64,000 nt of DNA. It comes from Nocardioides conyzicola (lineage in GTDB: Bacteria; Actinomycetota; Actinomycetes; Propionibacteriales; Nocardioidaceae). Every line of letters starts with the position of its first letter. The first letter of the stretch is position 1. Below are positions 62,223 to 64,000 of this stretch, piece by piece. The DNA is taken from positions 1,210,133 through 1,274,132 of the forward strand of contig NZ_BAABKM010000002.1 in the NCBI RefSeq assembly GCF_039543825.1. The letters run 5' to 3'. The notes below the pieces were generated by a model. The model was not told the DNA's origin and made no database searches. It was given only the letters and a program-made list of their open reading frames with translations. Position numbers and translations under genes: made by a program.

Positions 62223-62271
62223 ACCTACCGTGCCGCCGCCCTCTTGAGGCCGACTGGGACCTGACTGGGAA
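62223..62271 (-). promoter_or_regulatory. 49-bp conserved promoter block with 11-bp-period repeat, copy 2
   Basis: GACTGGGA at 62252-62259 and again at 62263-62270 is an exact direct repeat with an 11-bp period (TCCCAGTC on the transcribed side). The whole 49 nt match 55162-55210 at 39 positions. GGTAGGT on the minus strand, near 62224-62230, could be the -10. The downstream gene starts at 62150. Confidence 0.62.
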
Positions 62272-62310
62272 CGCCGGACCAGGCAGCGGGCCGGGCGCCG
62301 ACCGGTGCGC

Positions 62311-63393
62311 TCATCGGTCGATGGTGAAGCGGCCCGCGAAGGCGCGCAGCGGGAGGTCGGCACTGGTGACGATGCCGGGCGGGGCGTCGACGACCGCGCG
62401 GATCGAGTTCAGCGCCGGCATGCCGGTGACGGTCATCCCGATCGCCGCGAACGCCTCGACCGACGAGAAGTCGGTGCCGGGCTTCGGCAGGATCAGGTGC
62501 TTGCTGTAGATCACCGGGTCGCCCTGGATCTTGGTGATGTAGCAGCCCTGGATGTCCCAGTGCGGCTCGGTCTTGGGCGTCATCTGCCACTCGAGGTGCA
62601 GCTCGACGCGAGGGACGCCGGCCACCTTCCCGACGTACCGGAAGGCGCTGCCGCCCAGGGAGCCCTGCGGCAGCTGGAACCAGCCGAGGTCGACGTCCTC
62701 GGTGCAGGCGCCGAGCTCGTACTCGAAGTCGACGCTGTCGAGCTCGATGCCGAAGCAGTCGGCCATCAGGTGCACGCCGTCGCCGAAGACGCGGGTGCCG
62801 AGCTCGAGCAGCCGCGGGACCTCCGGGTCGTCGACCGGCATCCCGTAGCCGCAGTTGCGCCAGGTGTCGGCGGAGTGGTGGCACGAGACGTCGACGGACT
62901 CGATGCAGGTGACGTTCTCGATGTCGGTGACGTCGGCGGAGTGGACGACGGTGAGGATCTGGGCGAGACCGGGGTTCATGCCGGTGCCGTAGAAGGTCGA
63001 GCCACCACGCTCGCACGCGGCCGCGATCACCTCGGACTCCGTGCGCCCGGACGGCGTCGGGTGGTGGGCGTCGCGATGGTGGCCGGTGATGAAGTCGGCC
63101 GTCGTGACGATGTCGATGCCCGCCTCGAGCACCCGCTCGTAGAGGTCGACGTCGGGCCAGACGCCGTGGAAGGTCAGGCAGTCCGGCCGCGCCGCGAGGA
63201 TCTCCTCGACGGTGCCGGTGGCGATCACGCCGATCCGGCCGATGCCGACGATCTCGCCGGCGTCCCGGCCGACCTTGTCCGCGGTGTAGCAGTGGAGGCC
63301 GACCAGCTCGAGGTCCGGATGGCGCTGCAGGCGCCGGACCATCTCGGTCCCGACGTTGCCGGTGGCCACCTGGAAGACGCGGATCCTGTCCAT
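62311..63393 (-). CDS. DapB-like NAD(P)-dependent oxidoreductase, second copy
   Basis: 360 aa from ATG 63393. Rossmann motif VFQVATGNVGTEMVRRL, then GLHCYTADKVGRDAGEI, TTADFITGHH and GTGMNPGLAQIL, the same family plan as the protein at 52285 but clearly diverged. Members stand in steroid and lipid catabolic regions of actinobacteria. It is divergent from the LLM-class oxidoreductase with 52 nt between starts. No KstR-like site is visible here. Confidence 0.85.
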   Translation of the reverse strand: MDRIRVFQVATGNVGTEMVRRLQRHPDLELVGLHCYTADKVGRDAGEIVGIGRIGVIATGTVEEILAARPDCLTFHGVWPDVDLYERVLEAGIDIVTTADFITGHHRDAHHPTPSGRTESEVIAAACERGGSTFYGTGMNPGLAQILTVVHSADVTDIENVTCIESVDVSCHHSADTWRNCGYGMPVDDPEVPRLLELGTRVFGDGVHLMADCFGIELDSVDFEYELGACTEDVDLGWFQLPQGSLGGSAFRYVGKVAGVPRVELHLEWQMTPKTEPHWDIQGCYITKIQGDPVIYSKHLILPKPGTDFSSVEAFAAIGMTVTGMPALNSIRAVVDAPPGIVTSADLPLRAFAGRFTIDR

Positions 63394-63423
63394 GTTCGCT
63401 CCTGCCGCTTTTCAACGAGGGTT

Positions 63424-63443
63424 CGGTGAAACTAGCATCACCG
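63424..63443. promoter_or_regulatory. Small inverted repeat between divergent oxidoreductase genes
   Basis: CGGTGA (63424-63429) and TCACCG (63438-63443) with an 8-nt spacer lie just before the LLM-class start (63446). It could be an operator for the divergent pair; the arms are short, so chance is not excluded. Confidence 0.3.
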
Positions 63444-63445
63444 GC

Positions 63446-64000
63446 ATGCGCTTCGCGGTGGTCTCTGCCTTCCTGCCCACGGAGGAGATCACCCCCGTCG
63501 CCATCGCGGCCGACGAGCTCGGGTACGCCGGCCTGACGATCGCCGACCACGTGGTCGACCTCGAGACCCTGGCGACGCCGTACCCCTACACCGACAGCGG
63601 CCAGCGGCGCTGGGACGAGACCTGCGCGTGGCCGGACCCGTGGGTGCTGGTCGGCGCGCTCGGCGCCGTGACCACCCGGATCCGGTTCTTCACCTCGATC
63701 TACGTCGCCGCCATGCGCAGCCCCTACCTGGTGGCGAAGTCCGTCGGCACCGCCTCCGTGCTGTCCGGCGGCCGCGTGGCGCTCGGCGTCGGCGTCGGCT
63801 GGTGCCGCGAGGAGTTCGACCTGCTGGAGCAGGACTTCACGACCCGCGGCGCCCGCACCGACGAGGCGCTGGAGCTGATGCGCGAGCTCTGGTCACCCGG
63901 CTGGACGTCGTACGACGGCACGCACTACCCGACCCCGCGGCTGGTGATGCGGCCCGAGCCCGCGGCGCCGGTGCCGATCCTGGTCGGCGGCCTGTCCGAC
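63446..64000 (+). CDS. LLM-class (F420-dependent) oxidoreductase, cut by window edge
   Basis: 185 codons from ATG 63446 run to the last base. Luciferase-like monooxygenase fold: MRFAVVSAFLPTEE, GYAGLTIADHVVD, the IRFFTSIYVAAMRSPYLVAK block in parts, LSGGRVALGVGVGWCREEFD and TRGARTDEALELMRELW. GVGVGWCREEF is the F420/FMN phosphate-binding region of the actinobacterial TIGR03619-like group. Probably reduces or oxidises a CoA thioester or steroid-like substrate with F420; cofactor is inferred from the family. Confidence 0.88.
   Translation, partial: MRFAVVSAFLPTEEITPVAIAADELGYAGLTIADHVVDLETLATPYPYTDSGQRRWDETCAWPDPWVLVGALGAVTTRIRFFTSIYVAAMRSPYLVAKSVGTASVLSGGRVALGVGVGWCREEFDLLEQDFTTRGARTDEALELMRELWSPGWTSYDGTHYPTPRLVMRPEPAAPVPILVGGLSD

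Overview
The window is 64 kb of very GC-rich DNA with dense coding, many GTG starts and stop/start overlaps of the ATGA and GTGA type. Gene content (F420-type luciferase-like oxidoreductase, two-domain MshD-like acetyltransferase, DUF3180, DUF222/HNH protein, the block ppa-dacB-metalloprotease-tilS-hpt-ftsH-folEPBK) points to an actinobacterium, most probably Nocardioides or a close relative. The genus is an inference; no rRNA or tRNA gene was seen.

Region 1 (1-24.2 kb) is a cell-surface polymer locus of teichoic-acid or capsule type. It holds a partial sulfotransferase, a fused cytidylyltransferase/SDR protein that should make CDP-ribitol, three large GT2-CDP-glycerol phosphotransferase (TagF-like) fusions, a UDP-GlcNAc 2-epimerase with a nucleotide-sugar dehydrogenase, an OafA-like O-acyltransferase with an SGNH domain, a secreted GH16 glycanase, a second bipartite glycosyltransferase and a secreted EEP-fold phosphoesterase. 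A DUF222/HNH gene sits inside the locus. Two of the TagF fusions are degenerate in opposite halves: one has a damaged GT2 domain and an intact phosphotransferase, the other the reverse. The third is intact in both.

Region 2 (24.3-36 kb) is a conserved housekeeping run on the minus strand: GNAT, membrane coiled-coil protein, DUF3180, folK, folB, folP, folE, ftsH, hpt, tilS, zinc metalloprotease and dacB, with ppa divergent. A palindromic repeat element lies just downstream of the folE stop and again, in inverted orientation on the map but the same orientation relative to its gene, just downstream of ppa.

Region 3 (36-44.6 kb) carries an acyl-CoA oxidase/dehydrogenase, an NlpC/P60 peptidoglycan hydrolase with a repeat-rich upstream region, a PAP2-family membrane protein, and a thiamine ABC transporter operon (thiBPQ) behind a clear TPP riboswitch.

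Region 4 (44.6-64 kb) is a mosaic of small regulatory and catabolic units: an ECF41 sigma factor with its carboxymuconolactone decarboxylase partner and a matching promoter; hydrolases, GNAT and DUF885; an ArsR-like regulator; a KstR-like regulated set (DapB-like oxidoreductase, SDR, MBL-fold, Old Yellow Enzyme) with two operator copies; small membrane proteins, two of which share a 49-bp upstream block with an 11-bp-period direct repeat; an HxlR regulator with paired palindromic operators; a second EEP protein; a thioesterase, DUF6314, a LuxR-type regulator, DUF7218, a 58-aa membrane protein, a second DapB-like oxidoreductase and a partial LLM-class oxidoreductase at the right edge.
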